The notes beneath the pieces are model-generated. The model saw only the letters and a program-made list of their open reading frames with translations. It ran no database searches and was not told the DNA's origin. Made by a program: the position numbers and the translations under genes. Below, piece after piece: positions 8,516 through 16,706 of a stretch of 64,000 bases of DNA; position 1 is the first letter of the stretch, and every line of letters begins with the position of its first letter. The DNA comes from Paenibacillus sp. FSL H8-0332 (GTDB taxonomy: Bacteria > Bacillota > Bacilli > Paenibacillales > Paenibacillaceae). The DNA lies in NCBI RefSeq assembly GCF_037963835.1, contig NZ_CP150145.1, positions 6,758,001-6,822,000 on the forward strand. Direction: 5' to 3'.

Positions 8516-9199
8516 TTAGTATTGCTCCAGCGCACGCAGCACCGCTTGTGAATCACTTACACTGCCGAACACCCCGCCCTGCATTTGAACCATACTCAGC
8601 GCCGCCAGGTGATTCGCTTCATCCGTTGCTCCCGTGCAATCCGCAAGGATCAGACACTCGTACCCGCGGTCATTGGCCTCCCGCATCGTGGTGTGTACAC
8701 AGACATCGGTAGTAATACCGGTCAGAATCAGATGGGTAATTCCTTTATTCTTCAGGATCAGGTCCAGGTCCGTTGCATAAAAGCTGCCTTTGCCCGGCTT
8801 GTCTATAATGTACTCTCCGTGGGCAGGCGCCAGCTCCTCAATGATCTGCCAGCCGCGCTCCCCCCGCACGAGGATTCGTCCCGCCGGTCCTTCGGAGCCG
8901 ATCTCGGCCCCGATCTGGCGGCTGCGCCACCTTTTGTTCGCCGGCAGATCCGACAGATCCGGCTTATGCCCCTCGCGGGTATGGATCACGGTGAACCCTT
9001 CGATGTCCCGGATACGTGCCAGCAGCCGCTGAATGGGCTGAATCGCTCTTGCCGTTAATGAGAGGTCATAACCCATTCTCTCGACGTAACCGCCCTTGCC
9101 GCAAAAATCCGTCTGCATGTCGATAATCATCAGCGCTGTCTTCGCCGGGTCAACTGCCCCGTCATAAGGCCAGATGTAAGGTGTTGCTGCAATCTGCAT
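8516..9199 (-). CDS. biuH: Biuret amidohydrolase (isochorismatase-like cysteine hydrolase)
   Basis: Converts biuret to allophanate and ammonia. The 227-residue protein has the family's catalytic Asp-Lys-Cys triad at D27 (IIDMQ), K134 (IIDKPGKG) and C167 (TTDVCV). Several long stretches agree with what I recall of the Rhizobium leguminosarum biuret hydrolase: DFCGKGGYV, HTREGH, LPANKRWRS, TTMREANDRGYECL and MVQMQGGVFGSVS. That is closer than to generic nicotinamidases or isochorismatases. It is the first gene of the operon, with an AGGAGAGGAG ribosome binding site, and carries the regulatory region upstream. Confidence 0.92.
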   Translation of the reverse strand: MQIAATPYIWPYDGAVDPAKTALMIIDMQTDFCGKGGYVERMGYDLSLTARAIQPIQRLLARIRDIEGFTVIHTREGHKPDLSDLPANKRWRSRQIGAEIGSEGPAGRILVRGERGWQIIEELAPAHGEYIIDKPGKGSFYATDLDLILKNKGITHLILTGITTDVCVHTTMREANDRGYECLILADCTGATDEANHLAALSMVQMQGGVFGSVSDSQAVLRALEQY

Positions 9200-9232
9200 G
9201 ATTTATGCTCCTCTCCTGATGTCGCTATCTCC

Positions 9233-9259
9233 ATTAATGTTATTTTAGTTAACATTAAT
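9233..9259. promoter_or_regulatory. GlnR/TnrA-type nitrogen box in an inverted repeat
   Basis: The ten-base arms ATTAATGTTA and TAACATTAAT flank seven bases. The core at 9238-9254 reads TGTTATTTTAGTTAACA and fits the TGTNA-N7-TNACA pattern of Bacillus TnrA/GlnR sites exactly. Its centre is about 47 bases before the biuH start codon and about 30 bases downstream of the predicted transcription start. That position suits repression by roadblock more than activation. Confidence 0.7.
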
Positions 9260-9283
9260 TCGCGTTTCCTTGGTATGAGTTAG

Positions 9284-9312
9284 ATTATATTACAATGAAT
9301 TTGGGATGTCTT
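9284..9312 (-). promoter_or_regulatory. Predicted sigma-A promoter of the biuret/cyanurate operon
   Basis: On the minus strand a perfect -10 TATAAT (9284-9289) lies 17 bases from a -35-like AAGACA (9307-9312). A transcript would begin near 9277 and carry the GlnR/TnrA-like box in its leader. The weak -35 is compatible with an activated promoter. Confidence 0.55.
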
Positions 9313-9724
9313 CGGTTTTATTACGAAATAATATACTGAATGTTTGTGTTTATTTACATATCTAACATATACATTACACAAAAACACAAAGCTTGGTCGT
9401 CGCTGCCGTGAACATTTGGCCGTCCGCTGCTTTTTTCTTTTTCCACCTGCCGGGCGCAGAGGACAGTTCCCCCTTTTCTTGTTCTCATGGCTTCCATAAG
9501 ATGTAAGCGCTGGGAAACCAGTTTTTTTGTCGAAATAGAGCTGCATATTTCGAGTTTTTTGATAAATAGGCATAATATAGTTGAAAAATAGCTCTTTAAG
9601 TACTAGAATTAAGCTTGTTTGCAGAAGTTAATGCCACGCAAGAACTATTTATGACTCTTTTTGTCGATTACAGTCGACTACAAATAACCACCTCTACAGG
9701 ATGTATATCATTGATCTATTTCTA
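9313..9724. other. Non-coding AT-rich stretch between divergent units
   Basis: No convincing gene is present. The stretch is AT-rich around 9320-9380. Near 9661-9683 there is an imperfect dyad containing GTCGA and TCGAC, which may be part of a promoter or operator for the riboswitch transcript. I see no clear sigma-A hexamers there. Confidence 0.4.
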
Positions 9725-9810
9725 AAGGCAAACTTCCCGAAAGGGCAGGACGCAAAGCCATGGGCCTAAGAACGCCAAATCCCGCGTTTAAGGTCGCCAG
9801 GCTGCCAATA
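9725..9810 (+). ncRNA. Cyclic di-GMP-I (GEMM) riboswitch
   Basis: The conserved parts of the GEMM-I aptamer appear in order: AAAGGCAAAC, a GAAA tetraloop (CCCGAAAGGG), GGACGCAAAGCC, the tetraloop receptor CCTAAG, and the closing GCCAGGCTGCC that pairs with GGCA near the start. The downstream sequence 9820-9870 can form a second hairpin (AAGCC...CGGGA with TCCCGGGCTT) followed by a T-rich run, a plausible terminator-type expression platform. It lies about 105 bases before the DUF342 gene, which it should control in response to c-di-GMP. Confidence 0.88.
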
Positions 9811-9819
9811 GAGACCACT

Positions 9820-9872
9820 TAAGCCGGCTGTTCACGGGAAGTCCTCCCGGGCTTGATGATGTTCTTTTTCTG
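9820..9872 (+). terminator. Possible expression platform of the c-di-GMP riboswitch
   Basis: AAGCC at 9820 and CGGGA near 9836 can pair with TCCCG and GGCTT near 9847-9855 in an interrupted stem, followed by GTTCTTTTTCTG. This resembles a weak intrinsic terminator placed between aptamer and gene. The direction of control (on or off with c-di-GMP) cannot be read from sequence with certainty. Confidence 0.4.
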
Positions 9873-9914
9873 TACGAATTGCCATTGATCATACGAAAAA
9901 GTGAGGTTACAACC

Positions 9915-11534
9915 ATGCCGCAGCATTATATCGAACCAAGCCGATATGAATTCGTAGAGTCCCTGATGCTCGAACGTAAAGGGCTCCTGGATTCATTCTC
10001 TGTGGAGGGCCGAGCTTCTGACGGGACACATGGAGATAAGAATGGAATTATCCTCGTGCAGGACAACCAGATATTCATTACGCCTCCGCTGCCCGGAGGC
10101 GCTCCCGCCCGGATTTCTGCGATCCACCCTGTTGTCCTGAAGATCAACTGGAAGACCGTTACAGAACCAACCGAGGTGACGAAGGCGGATTATATCACCT
10201 GGGAGATCTGCGAGAAGCCGCAATACGAAATTACCGTATCGCCTGACAAGCTCAAGGTCCACTTCACTCTATACCGTGCAGAGAAGTACGCCTGGAATCT
10301 GGTCAACTGTCCCGCTGCTTTCGAGGCGGTCGTCCGTGCCCAGCCCAACCCGGCGATGCTGCTGTCCACGCTCACTATAGAACAGATTATCGCCTCACTG
10401 GACAACCGTTTTATTCTGCGCAACCTGAACATTCCCGCCCTGTACGCGGAGCTGGAGAACCCTACATATCTTCCCGTATGCATCGCTGAAGGAAGAGCCC
10501 CGCTGCCCGGCAAGGAAGCACGGCTGGAATTCCTGCTGCCTGAGCATACACTAGAGGGGAACCGGATGTTTCAGGGACAGGGAGCCCCGGATCAGAAGCC
10601 TGCGGAACCCTTGGAGTATCTCCGTTTCCCGGGAGCCCCCTTTACCTTCGCAGGCGAAGTCTTCGCCCGCAAACTGCCGCCGGAAGAGGGCATTCCCGGC
10701 TTCGACACAGACGGCAGAGTCCTGCCCCCTCCCCCGCCGCAGGATATCTACTTCGCTGCCGGTAACCATGCCAAGCTCCTCCCCTGTGGTAATATCGTGG
10801 CCCGGCATACCGGCAGACCCCGCATCTGCGGAGGAAACGGCAGCGTCCGGATATGTGATTTCCCTCCGGTCCGTCTGCTGACCAGGGAGACGGCGGATAC
10901 TGCGGGCGATGTTATGTTTGCAGGCGACGTCATTGTACCGGGAGATCTGGAAGGACCTGTACGTATCGAAGCCCTGGGTAATGTGTACGTCTATGGAGAT
11001 ATACGCCAATCCACAATTATAGCTACCGGCAGTATTTATGTTAGCGGCCAGGTCACCGGCAGCGGCCTGTACGCCGGACACGCGGGGGTACAGCAGCATC
11101 GTCTGCACAGCCTCGCAAGCCTGCTGCGGACTGAGGCGGACGGACTGCGTGAGGCAGCGCGCCAGCTGGCCAAGAACGTGGAATCCCGCCAGCAATCCGT
11201 GAAATACGGCCTGGTGGTCATGCTGCTGCTGGAGGGTAAATACAGCCACCTCGAAAGCCTGATCCGCGATCTCCAGGCTGCGCTGAGCCGTATGAACGGG
11301 GCGTTCGGCTCCGGCACGGACCAGCTCTGGCAGATGCTTGAGGTATTCGCCCATCCGGGACAATTCACCGGGTACATCACAGACAGTGTCCTAAGCCGCT
11401 TCTCCAGGCTGCTCCTCAAGCTGGGCGAGGAGATTGAGCTGCTCCAGGAGGAGCATGCGGTGATTAATCTTGCCCGGTCGCAGGAGAGCCGCCTGGAGTC
11501 TGGCGGCAAGCTGCTTGTGCGTGATTCCTGCTAA
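9915..11534 (+). CDS. DUF342/FapA-type polymer-forming protein
   Basis: A 539-residue protein of the DUF342 (FapA) group. The diagnostic part is the repetitive beta-helix region from about residue 290 to 400, with VMFAGDVIVPGDLEGPV, NVYVYGDIRQ and GSIYVSGQVTGSGLYAG in succession, followed by a helical C-terminal part. No signal peptide is seen, so it is probably cytoplasmic. The ATG at 9915 follows GTGAGGT and is preferred to an upstream TTG at 9879. The c-di-GMP riboswitch in its leader links it to motility, surface or biofilm behaviour; its exact role is unknown. Confidence 0.8.
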   Translation: MPQHYIEPSRYEFVESLMLERKGLLDSFSVEGRASDGTHGDKNGIILVQDNQIFITPPLPGGAPARISAIHPVVLKINWKTVTEPTEVTKADYITWEICEKPQYEITVSPDKLKVHFTLYRAEKYAWNLVNCPAAFEAVVRAQPNPAMLLSTLTIEQIIASLDNRFILRNLNIPALYAELENPTYLPVCIAEGRAPLPGKEARLEFLLPEHTLEGNRMFQGQGAPDQKPAEPLEYLRFPGAPFTFAGEVFARKLPPEEGIPGFDTDGRVLPPPPPQDIYFAAGNHAKLLPCGNIVARHTGRPRICGGNGSVRICDFPPVRLLTRETADTAGDVMFAGDVIVPGDLEGPVRIEALGNVYVYGDIRQSTIIATGSIYVSGQVTGSGLYAGHAGVQQHRLHSLASLLRTEADGLREAARQLAKNVESRQQSVKYGLVVMLLLEGKYSHLESLIRDLQAALSRMNGAFGSGTDQLWQMLEVFAHPGQFTGYITDSVLSRFSRLLLKLGEEIELLQEEHAVINLARSQESRLESGGKLLVRDSC

Positions 11535-11564
11535 GACTACTACTATATAAGGAGAAGTGAGAGC

Positions 11565-12539
11565 GTGCGATATAACCGTCTGGGCAATAGCGGCCTGCAG
11601 GTATCTGCTCTGGGTCTTGGAACCAATTCATTCGGCAAACGCGCAGATCAGGAGACCTCGGTCCGCATTCTGCACACCGCTATGGATCAGGGCATCAATT
11701 TCATCGATACCGCCAATATCTATGCCGGCTCTGAATCGGAGCGGATCATCGGCCTTGCGCTTGAAGGCAGACGCCAGAGCGCAGTGCTGGCGACCAAAGC
11801 CGGATTGCCGAAGCATGAGGGACCCGGCGGCAGCGGCTCTTCGCGCCATCATCTGATGCAGGAGCTGGAGGGCAGCCTGCGCCGCCTGAAGACAGACTAT
11901 GTGGATCTGTATCAGATCCACACCTTCGACCCCTACACACCGCTGGAGGAAACACTGCGCACGCTGGATGATCTGATCTCCGCAGGCAAGGTGCGGTATA
12001 TCGGAGCCTCCAATTATGCCGCCTGGGAGCTGATGAAAGCGCTCGGGATCAGTGAAGCCCGTAACTGGGCGAAATACATCTCCATCCAGTGCAGCTATTC
12101 GCTGGCTGACCGCACGCCCGAAGCCGAGCTGCTTCCGCTCTGCCTGGATCAGGGCCTGGGCATCATCCCGTACTTCCCTCTGGCGGGCGGCATCCTTACC
12201 GGCAAATATGCCGGAAGCAGCCGCGCCCCTGCCGGCTCCAGAGCAGAGACTGATCCGAACTTCCGCCGCTTCCTTACCCCGGAGCGCATCTCGCTCGGGG
12301 AGCAGGTTCAGGCCATTGCGGAGGGGCAGGGCACCTCACCTGCGGCTCTATCCCTGGCCTGGCTGATGAACCGGCCCGCCGTCTCCACGGTGATTGTCGG
12401 CGCGACTACAGTAGAGCAGGTAGAGCATAATCTGCAGAGTCTCTCTGCTTCGCCGGATGCGGGGATACTTGAGCAGCTCGACCAGGCCAGCGCCGCCTTC
12501 CGCACCGGCGAGCCGTTTGCGGTCTACCGGCTGCCGTAA
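11565..12539 (+). CDS. Aldo/keto reductase
   Basis: A 324-residue NADPH-dependent oxidoreductase of the aldo/keto reductase family. Visible features are GTNSFG near the N-terminus, the catalytic Asp and Tyr in FIDTANIYAGSESE, and the cofactor-binding C-terminal part SLAWLMNRPAVSTVIVGATTVEQV. The GTG at 11565 follows AAGGAGAAGTG and is the start. It is 30 bases downstream of the DUF342 gene and could share its transcript and therefore its riboswitch. Substrate unknown; YhdN/YrpG-like general stress reductases are the nearest type I can name. Confidence 0.9.
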   Translation: MRYNRLGNSGLQVSALGLGTNSFGKRADQETSVRILHTAMDQGINFIDTANIYAGSESERIIGLALEGRRQSAVLATKAGLPKHEGPGGSGSSRHHLMQELEGSLRRLKTDYVDLYQIHTFDPYTPLEETLRTLDDLISAGKVRYIGASNYAAWELMKALGISEARNWAKYISIQCSYSLADRTPEAELLPLCLDQGLGIIPYFPLAGGILTGKYAGSSRAPAGSRAETDPNFRRFLTPERISLGEQVQAIAEGQGTSPAALSLAWLMNRPAVSTVIVGATTVEQVEHNLQSLSASPDAGILEQLDQASAAFRTGEPFAVYRLP

Positions 12540-12565
12540 GCGCTGACGTTCATATCCATATACAA

Positions 12566-12604
12566 ACAAAGCGAGCCCCCGTATACGGAGACTCGCTTTT
12601 GTGT
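12566..12604. terminator. Bidirectional intrinsic terminator
   Basis: AAAGCGAG (12568-12575) pairs with CTCGCTTT (12592-12599), with an inner CCGTATACGG palindrome, and T-rich sequence follows on both strands. It separates the converging aldo/keto reductase and hcp genes. Confidence 0.8.
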
Positions 12605-12628
12605 ATTTTGGCTAATGATGAATTTGTA

Positions 12629-14281
12629 TTATACCGCAGCGATGAACCGTTCCATGTCTTCCTGTACGGTAGTAATACCGCCGATGCCGAAGGTATCTAC
12701 CAGAACCTTGGCTACATTAGGCGACAGGAAGGCCGGAAGTGTAGGGCCCAGGTGAATGTTCTTCACGCCCAGATGCAGCAGCGCCAGCAGTACAATCACC
12801 GCTTTTTGCTCATACCAGGCAATGTTATAGGAGATCGGAAGATCGTTGATATCCGCAAGACCGAAGACTTCCTTCAGCTTAAGCGCTATAACCACAAGAG
12901 AATAGGAGTCATTGCACTGGCCGGCATCAAGCACGCGGGGAATTCCGCCGATATCGCCAAGCGCCAGCTTGTTATATTTGTATTTGGCACAGCCTGCGGT
13001 CAGGATCACCGTGTCACTCGGCAGCTCTGCCGCGAAGTCGGTGTAATAATTCCGGCTCTTCATCCGTCCGTCGCAGCCGGCCATGACGAAGAATTGCTTG
13101 ATGGCGCCGCTCTCTACTGCTCCAACCACCTGATCCGCCAAATTCATTACAGCCGCATGGGCGAAGCCGCCGATGATCTCGCCTGTCTCAATCTCCACTG
13201 GAGCGCTGCAGCTCTTAGCCTGCTCGATCAGAGCTGAGAAATTCTTCTCTCCGTCCGCGCCTGCCGCGATATGCTGAATTCCCGGATAACCGGTATTGCC
13301 GGTAGTGTACAGCCGGTCCTTGTAGCTGTCCTTCGGCGGCACGATGCAGTTCGTGGTCATCAGAATCGGACCGTTGAAGCTGGCAAACTCCTCATTCTGC
13401 TTCCACCATGCATTGCCGTAGTTGCCTACGAAGTGGCTATACTTTTTGAAGGCCGGATAGTAGTGGGCCGGCAGCATCTCACTGTGCGTATACACATCTA
13501 CTCCGGTACCCTCGGTCTGCTTCAGCAGCGCCTCCATGTCCTTGAGGTCATGACCGCTGATCAGAATACCAGGGTTCGTGCCTACTCCAATATTGACTTT
13601 GGTGATCTCCGGATTACCGTAGGCTGCGGTGTTAGCGCGGTCCAGCAGCGCCATCACATCCACGCCGAACTTGCCGCATTCCAGCACCAGAGCCGTCAGC
13701 TCACCGCCGCTCAGATTGTTATCCAGCGCAGCTGCCAAGCCTTTTTCCATAAAAGCATGTGCTCCTGCTTCGTAGAAGCCCAGTACCGCGGCATGCTCCA
13801 TGTAGGCAGCCATTCCCTTCAGGCCATAGGTCAGCAGCTCGCGCAAGGAGCGGATATCCTCATGCTCCGTAGCAAGCACCCCCACCGTGGCCGCCTTGTC
13901 CATCAGCTCTTCATCCGTCACTGCATTCCAGATCGCCGCGTCATGCTCCGACAAATAGGCCATCACTCCGGCATCAGCCACTCTGCTGCGCCACAGATCC
14001 CGCAGGGCCAGCCCTTCCCGGATCTTCGCAGTAAAGTATTCCGGCACAAAGTTGGCATTGGTAATCGTAGCGAACAAGCTCTCTATGATAAATTTCTCCG
14101 ACACCGCATCAGTAATCCCCAGCTCACGCCCGCTGCGCGCGAAGATGGCAATACCCTTAAGTGTATACACCAACAGATCCTGCAGATTCGCTACCTCACT
14201 GGTCTTGCCGCACACCCCCTGAATCGTACAACCCGTCCCCTTAGCTGCCTCCTGACACTGGAAACAAAACATTTCGCTCAT
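12629..14281 (-). CDS. hcp: Hydroxylamine reductase (hybrid-cluster protein)
   Basis: A 550-residue hybrid-cluster protein, proposed to reduce hydroxylamine or nitric oxide under nitrosative stress. The N-terminus carries four cysteines C6, C9, C18 and C24 (Cx2C...Cx5C) for the cubane cluster, the pattern of class I/II anaerobe-type Hcp. Ligands for the hybrid cluster are seen in ILISGHDL, MTTNCIVPP, TAGCAKYKYNK and DAGQCNDSYS. The frame is open to 14497, but the ATG at 14281 follows AAGGAGTGATCAGGTA and begins the conserved sequence. A Crp/Fnr-type regulator is transcribed divergently 131 bases away and probably controls it. Confidence 0.95.
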   Translation of the reverse strand: MSEMFCFQCQEAAKGTGCTIQGVCGKTSEVANLQDLLVYTLKGIAIFARSGRELGITDAVSEKFIIESLFATITNANFVPEYFTAKIREGLALRDLWRSRVADAGVMAYLSEHDAAIWNAVTDEELMDKAATVGVLATEHEDIRSLRELLTYGLKGMAAYMEHAAVLGFYEAGAHAFMEKGLAAALDNNLSGGELTALVLECGKFGVDVMALLDRANTAAYGNPEITKVNIGVGTNPGILISGHDLKDMEALLKQTEGTGVDVYTHSEMLPAHYYPAFKKYSHFVGNYGNAWWKQNEEFASFNGPILMTTNCIVPPKDSYKDRLYTTGNTGYPGIQHIAAGADGEKNFSALIEQAKSCSAPVEIETGEIIGGFAHAAVMNLADQVVGAVESGAIKQFFVMAGCDGRMKSRNYYTDFAAELPSDTVILTAGCAKYKYNKLALGDIGGIPRVLDAGQCNDSYSLVVIALKLKEVFGLADINDLPISYNIAWYEQKAVIVLLALLHLGVKNIHLGPTLPAFLSPNVAKVLVDTFGIGGITTVQEDMERFIAAV

Positions 14282-14370
14282 TACCTGATCACTCCTTATC
14301 ATTAATGGAATCGCTCTGTGCCTCGCCTTTACAGTTACCAATAATTGTAGTAGACTTTCGTCTATCAATC

Positions 14371-14386
14371 GGTAACGAATGTTACC
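14371..14386. promoter_or_regulatory. Palindromic operator candidate between hcp and its regulator
   Basis: GGTAACGAATGTTACC is a 6-4-6 perfect dyad in the hcp/regulator intergenic region; a further half-like TTACCAAT lies near 14334. The dyad size and position fit a Crp/Fnr-family dimer site that could act on both genes. It is unlike the TGTGA-type consensus of Crp or the TTGAT-type consensus of Fnr, so it may be specific to this regulator. Confidence 0.55.
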
Positions 14387-14412
14387 AATCACTACACATC
14401 GGGAGGAAAAGT

Positions 14413-15117
14413 ATGAGACCGGAGCCTGCTTCGCTGCAAGCCTGCCTGCTATTTCGCGGAAAATCCGCAGATGAGATCGAACAGCTGCTGCATACATTGG
14501 CTTACGCGGTCAGCTCCTACCATAAGAATGCGATTATTCTGGCAGAGGGTGATCGGGCAGAACGGCTTGGAATTCTGCTCTCCGGCCGCATCGAGGTGCA
14601 GAAGACACACCCCACCGGCAGCAGTGTGACCATCGCACATCTGAAGGAAGGCCAGACCATCGGGGAAGCCGTATTGTTCCGCAGGAATAACACCGTGCCC
14701 GCTACGGTTACAGCCACAGGCCCCTGCAAGGTAATGTTCATCAGCAAGCAGGAGCTGCTGAGATTATTCGCGGCCGACACCGATATCCTCACCCGCTTCA
14801 TCGAGAATCTGTCCGAACGGCTGGTGCTCGTGAACCGGAAGATTGAGAACCTGTCTGCCGGGCCGCTGCGCCGCCGTATCGTAGACTTCCTGCTGGAGCA
14901 GGGAGAGCAGCAGGAATCCGATATCCTGAAGCTCCCGTTCAGCCGGAAGGAATGGGCCGAGCATATGAATACCGCCCGCCCTTCCTTGTCGCGGGAGCTG
15001 GGCTTCCTGCGCGATCAGGGCTGGATCGAATTCAAGGGCAATGAAATCACCCTGCTGAACCGGAGCCGGATGCAGGATTACATCCAGACTCTGCCCTCTT
15101 CGGCAGGCAACTTATAG
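14413..15117 (+). CDS. Crp/Fnr-family transcriptional regulator
   Basis: A 234-residue regulator. Residues 1-140 form a cyclic-nucleotide-like beta-barrel (EGDRAERLGILLSGRIEV, LKEGQTIGEAVLF), then a dimer helix, and a C-terminal winged helix with FSRKEWAEHMNTARPSLSRELGFLRDQGWIEF. Only isolated cysteines are present, so it lacks the iron-sulfur ligands of Fnr; it might bind haem or sense redox or NO differently. The ATG at 14413 follows GGGAGGAAAAGT. Divergent placement from hcp suggests control of hcp in response to low oxygen or nitrosative stress, as in other Hcp loci. Confidence 0.9.
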   Translation: MRPEPASLQACLLFRGKSADEIEQLLHTLAYAVSSYHKNAIILAEGDRAERLGILLSGRIEVQKTHPTGSSVTIAHLKEGQTIGEAVLFRRNNTVPATVTATGPCKVMFISKQELLRLFAADTDILTRFIENLSERLVLVNRKIENLSAGPLRRRIVDFLLEQGEQQESDILKLPFSRKEWAEHMNTARPSLSRELGFLRDQGWIEFKGNEITLLNRSRMQDYIQTLPSSAGNL

Positions 15118-15147
15118 AGACCGCAAATGACCAAGGAGGGTACAAGC

Positions 15148-16539
15148 ATGTCACCGTTCACTGCACAACAGATCGACCAGCTGCTGGCTGAGCACAGACA
15201 ATGGTTCGCCAGCGGAGTCACGAGAACCCCCGGCTTCCGGCTGGAGCAGCTTCAGAAGCTGAAGGAGGCCATCTCACGCAATGAAGCCCGGATTATTACA
15301 GCACTGAACCAGGATCTGCACAAAAGCGAGTTCGAGGCTTATGCGACAGAAATCGGATTCACGCTGGACAGCATCGGCTATATGATGAAACATCTAAGGC
15401 GCTGGATGAAGCCGGTCAGGGTAGGTTCCCCGCTGCATCTGTTCCCGGCCAGGAGCAGAATTATCGCCGAGCCTTATGGGACGGTGCTAATTATCGGGCC
15501 GTTCAACTACCCGTTCCAGCTGCTGATTGAACCGCTGATCGGCGCCATCGCCGCCGGGAACTGCGCCGTACTGAAGCCCTCCGAGAGTACACCGGCTACC
15601 TCCGCTGTCATCGAGGATATGATCCGAGAGACCTTTGATCCCGCCTATATCAGGGTAGTACAGGGCGAGAAGGAAACGACGAATCTGCTGATTCATGCCG
15701 CGTTCGATTATATTTTTTTCACCGGAAGTGTGCCTGTAGGCAGAATTGTCATGGAAGCGGCGGCGAAGAACCTGGTGCCCGTCACCCTTGAACTGGGCGG
15801 CAAAAGCCCCGTAATCGTAGACCGGAGCGCCGACCTGGAGACCGCCGCGAAGCGGATTGTCTGGGGGAAGCTGATCAATGTGGGGCAGACCTGTATTGCG
15901 CCTGATTATCTGCTGGTCCACAGCGAGGTGGCAGCGGAGCTGATTGAGCGGATGAAGCGCTGCGTCACCGATTTCTATGGCACCGACATCAGGCATAACA
16001 CAGACTACGGACGGATCGTGAATGAACGCCAGCTGCGGCGGATCGGGGCTATGCTGGAGCGGGACCGTGAGAAGCTGATTCTCGGCGGGACCGTGATCCC
16101 GGAGGAGCTGTATATCGAGCCGTCCCTAATCTATCCGGCGGATTGGAGTGACGCTTCGATGGAGGATGAAATCTTCGGCCCGGTGCTGCCGATTATGGAG
16201 TACAACCAGCTTGAAGAGGTCATTCAGAGCATCAATGCCCGTCCCAAGCCGCTCGCCCTATATCTGTTCACCGGAGATAAGCAGGTCGAGCAGCAGGTGA
16301 TGAGCCAGGTATCCTTCGGCGGCGGCTGCATTAACGATACCATCTCCCATGTAGCCAGCACCCGGCTGCCGTTCGGCGGTGTCGGGAACTCCGGGATCGG
16401 CGGCTACCACGGCAAATACAGCTTCGACCTCTTCTCCCATCACAAAAGCATTGTTAAGCGAAGCACCCGACTCGATTTCGGGATTGTCTACCCGCCTTAC
16501 GGCAGCAAGGTCAAGCTGGCGCGGAAGCTGCTGAAGTAG
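15148..16539 (+). CDS. Aldehyde dehydrogenase
   Basis: A 463-residue NAD(P)-dependent aldehyde dehydrogenase of the short YwdH/fatty-aldehyde type. The general base E215 lies in LELGGKSP and the catalytic nucleophile C249 in NVGQTCIAPDY; GPFNYP, KPSE and FTGSVPVG mark the cofactor fold. The ATG at 15148 follows AAGGAGGGT and is preferred over one at 15127. It begins 30 bases after the Crp/Fnr gene and may be co-transcribed with it. Substrate not evident. Confidence 0.93.
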   Translation: MSPFTAQQIDQLLAEHRQWFASGVTRTPGFRLEQLQKLKEAISRNEARIITALNQDLHKSEFEAYATEIGFTLDSIGYMMKHLRRWMKPVRVGSPLHLFPARSRIIAEPYGTVLIIGPFNYPFQLLIEPLIGAIAAGNCAVLKPSESTPATSAVIEDMIRETFDPAYIRVVQGEKETTNLLIHAAFDYIFFTGSVPVGRIVMEAAAKNLVPVTLELGGKSPVIVDRSADLETAAKRIVWGKLINVGQTCIAPDYLLVHSEVAAELIERMKRCVTDFYGTDIRHNTDYGRIVNERQLRRIGAMLERDREKLILGGTVIPEELYIEPSLIYPADWSDASMEDEIFGPVLPIMEYNQLEEVIQSINARPKPLALYLFTGDKQVEQQVMSQVSFGGGCINDTISHVASTRLPFGGVGNSGIGGYHGKYSFDLFSHHKSIVKRSTRLDFGIVYPPYGSKVKLARKLLK

Positions 16540-16672
16540 CGCGGAGTGAGACGGATAGCGCCATTGTCACGTGAATTTGCCGCATGAACACATGGCATCT
16601 CGGGCTTCAAGTTGCAACAATTACAACACTTTCACTGATGCAGCGTGTATTTAACCAATTAGAGGCGGCTGT
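16540..16672. other. Short non-coding stretch before the tandem repeat
   Basis: No gene, clear terminator or promoter is visible between the aldehyde dehydrogenase stop and the palindrome at 16673. Confidence 0.5.
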
Positions 16673-16693
16673 GCCGTCCTTTTAAAGGACGGC
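16673..16693. repeat. Near-perfect palindrome beside the tandem repeat
   Basis: Ten-base arms GCCGTCCTTT and AAAGGACGGC surround a single T. It lacks a following T run, so it is not a standard terminator. It sits 14 bases upstream of the first 51-bp repeat unit and may belong to the same element. Confidence 0.7.
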
Positions 16694-16706
16694 GCCGTTG
16701 GATTTG

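Noticed and set aside
9280..9573. A 97-codon open frame on the minus strand upstream of biuH
   Set aside because: No ribosome binding site, low-complexity composition, and it covers the predicted operon promoter.
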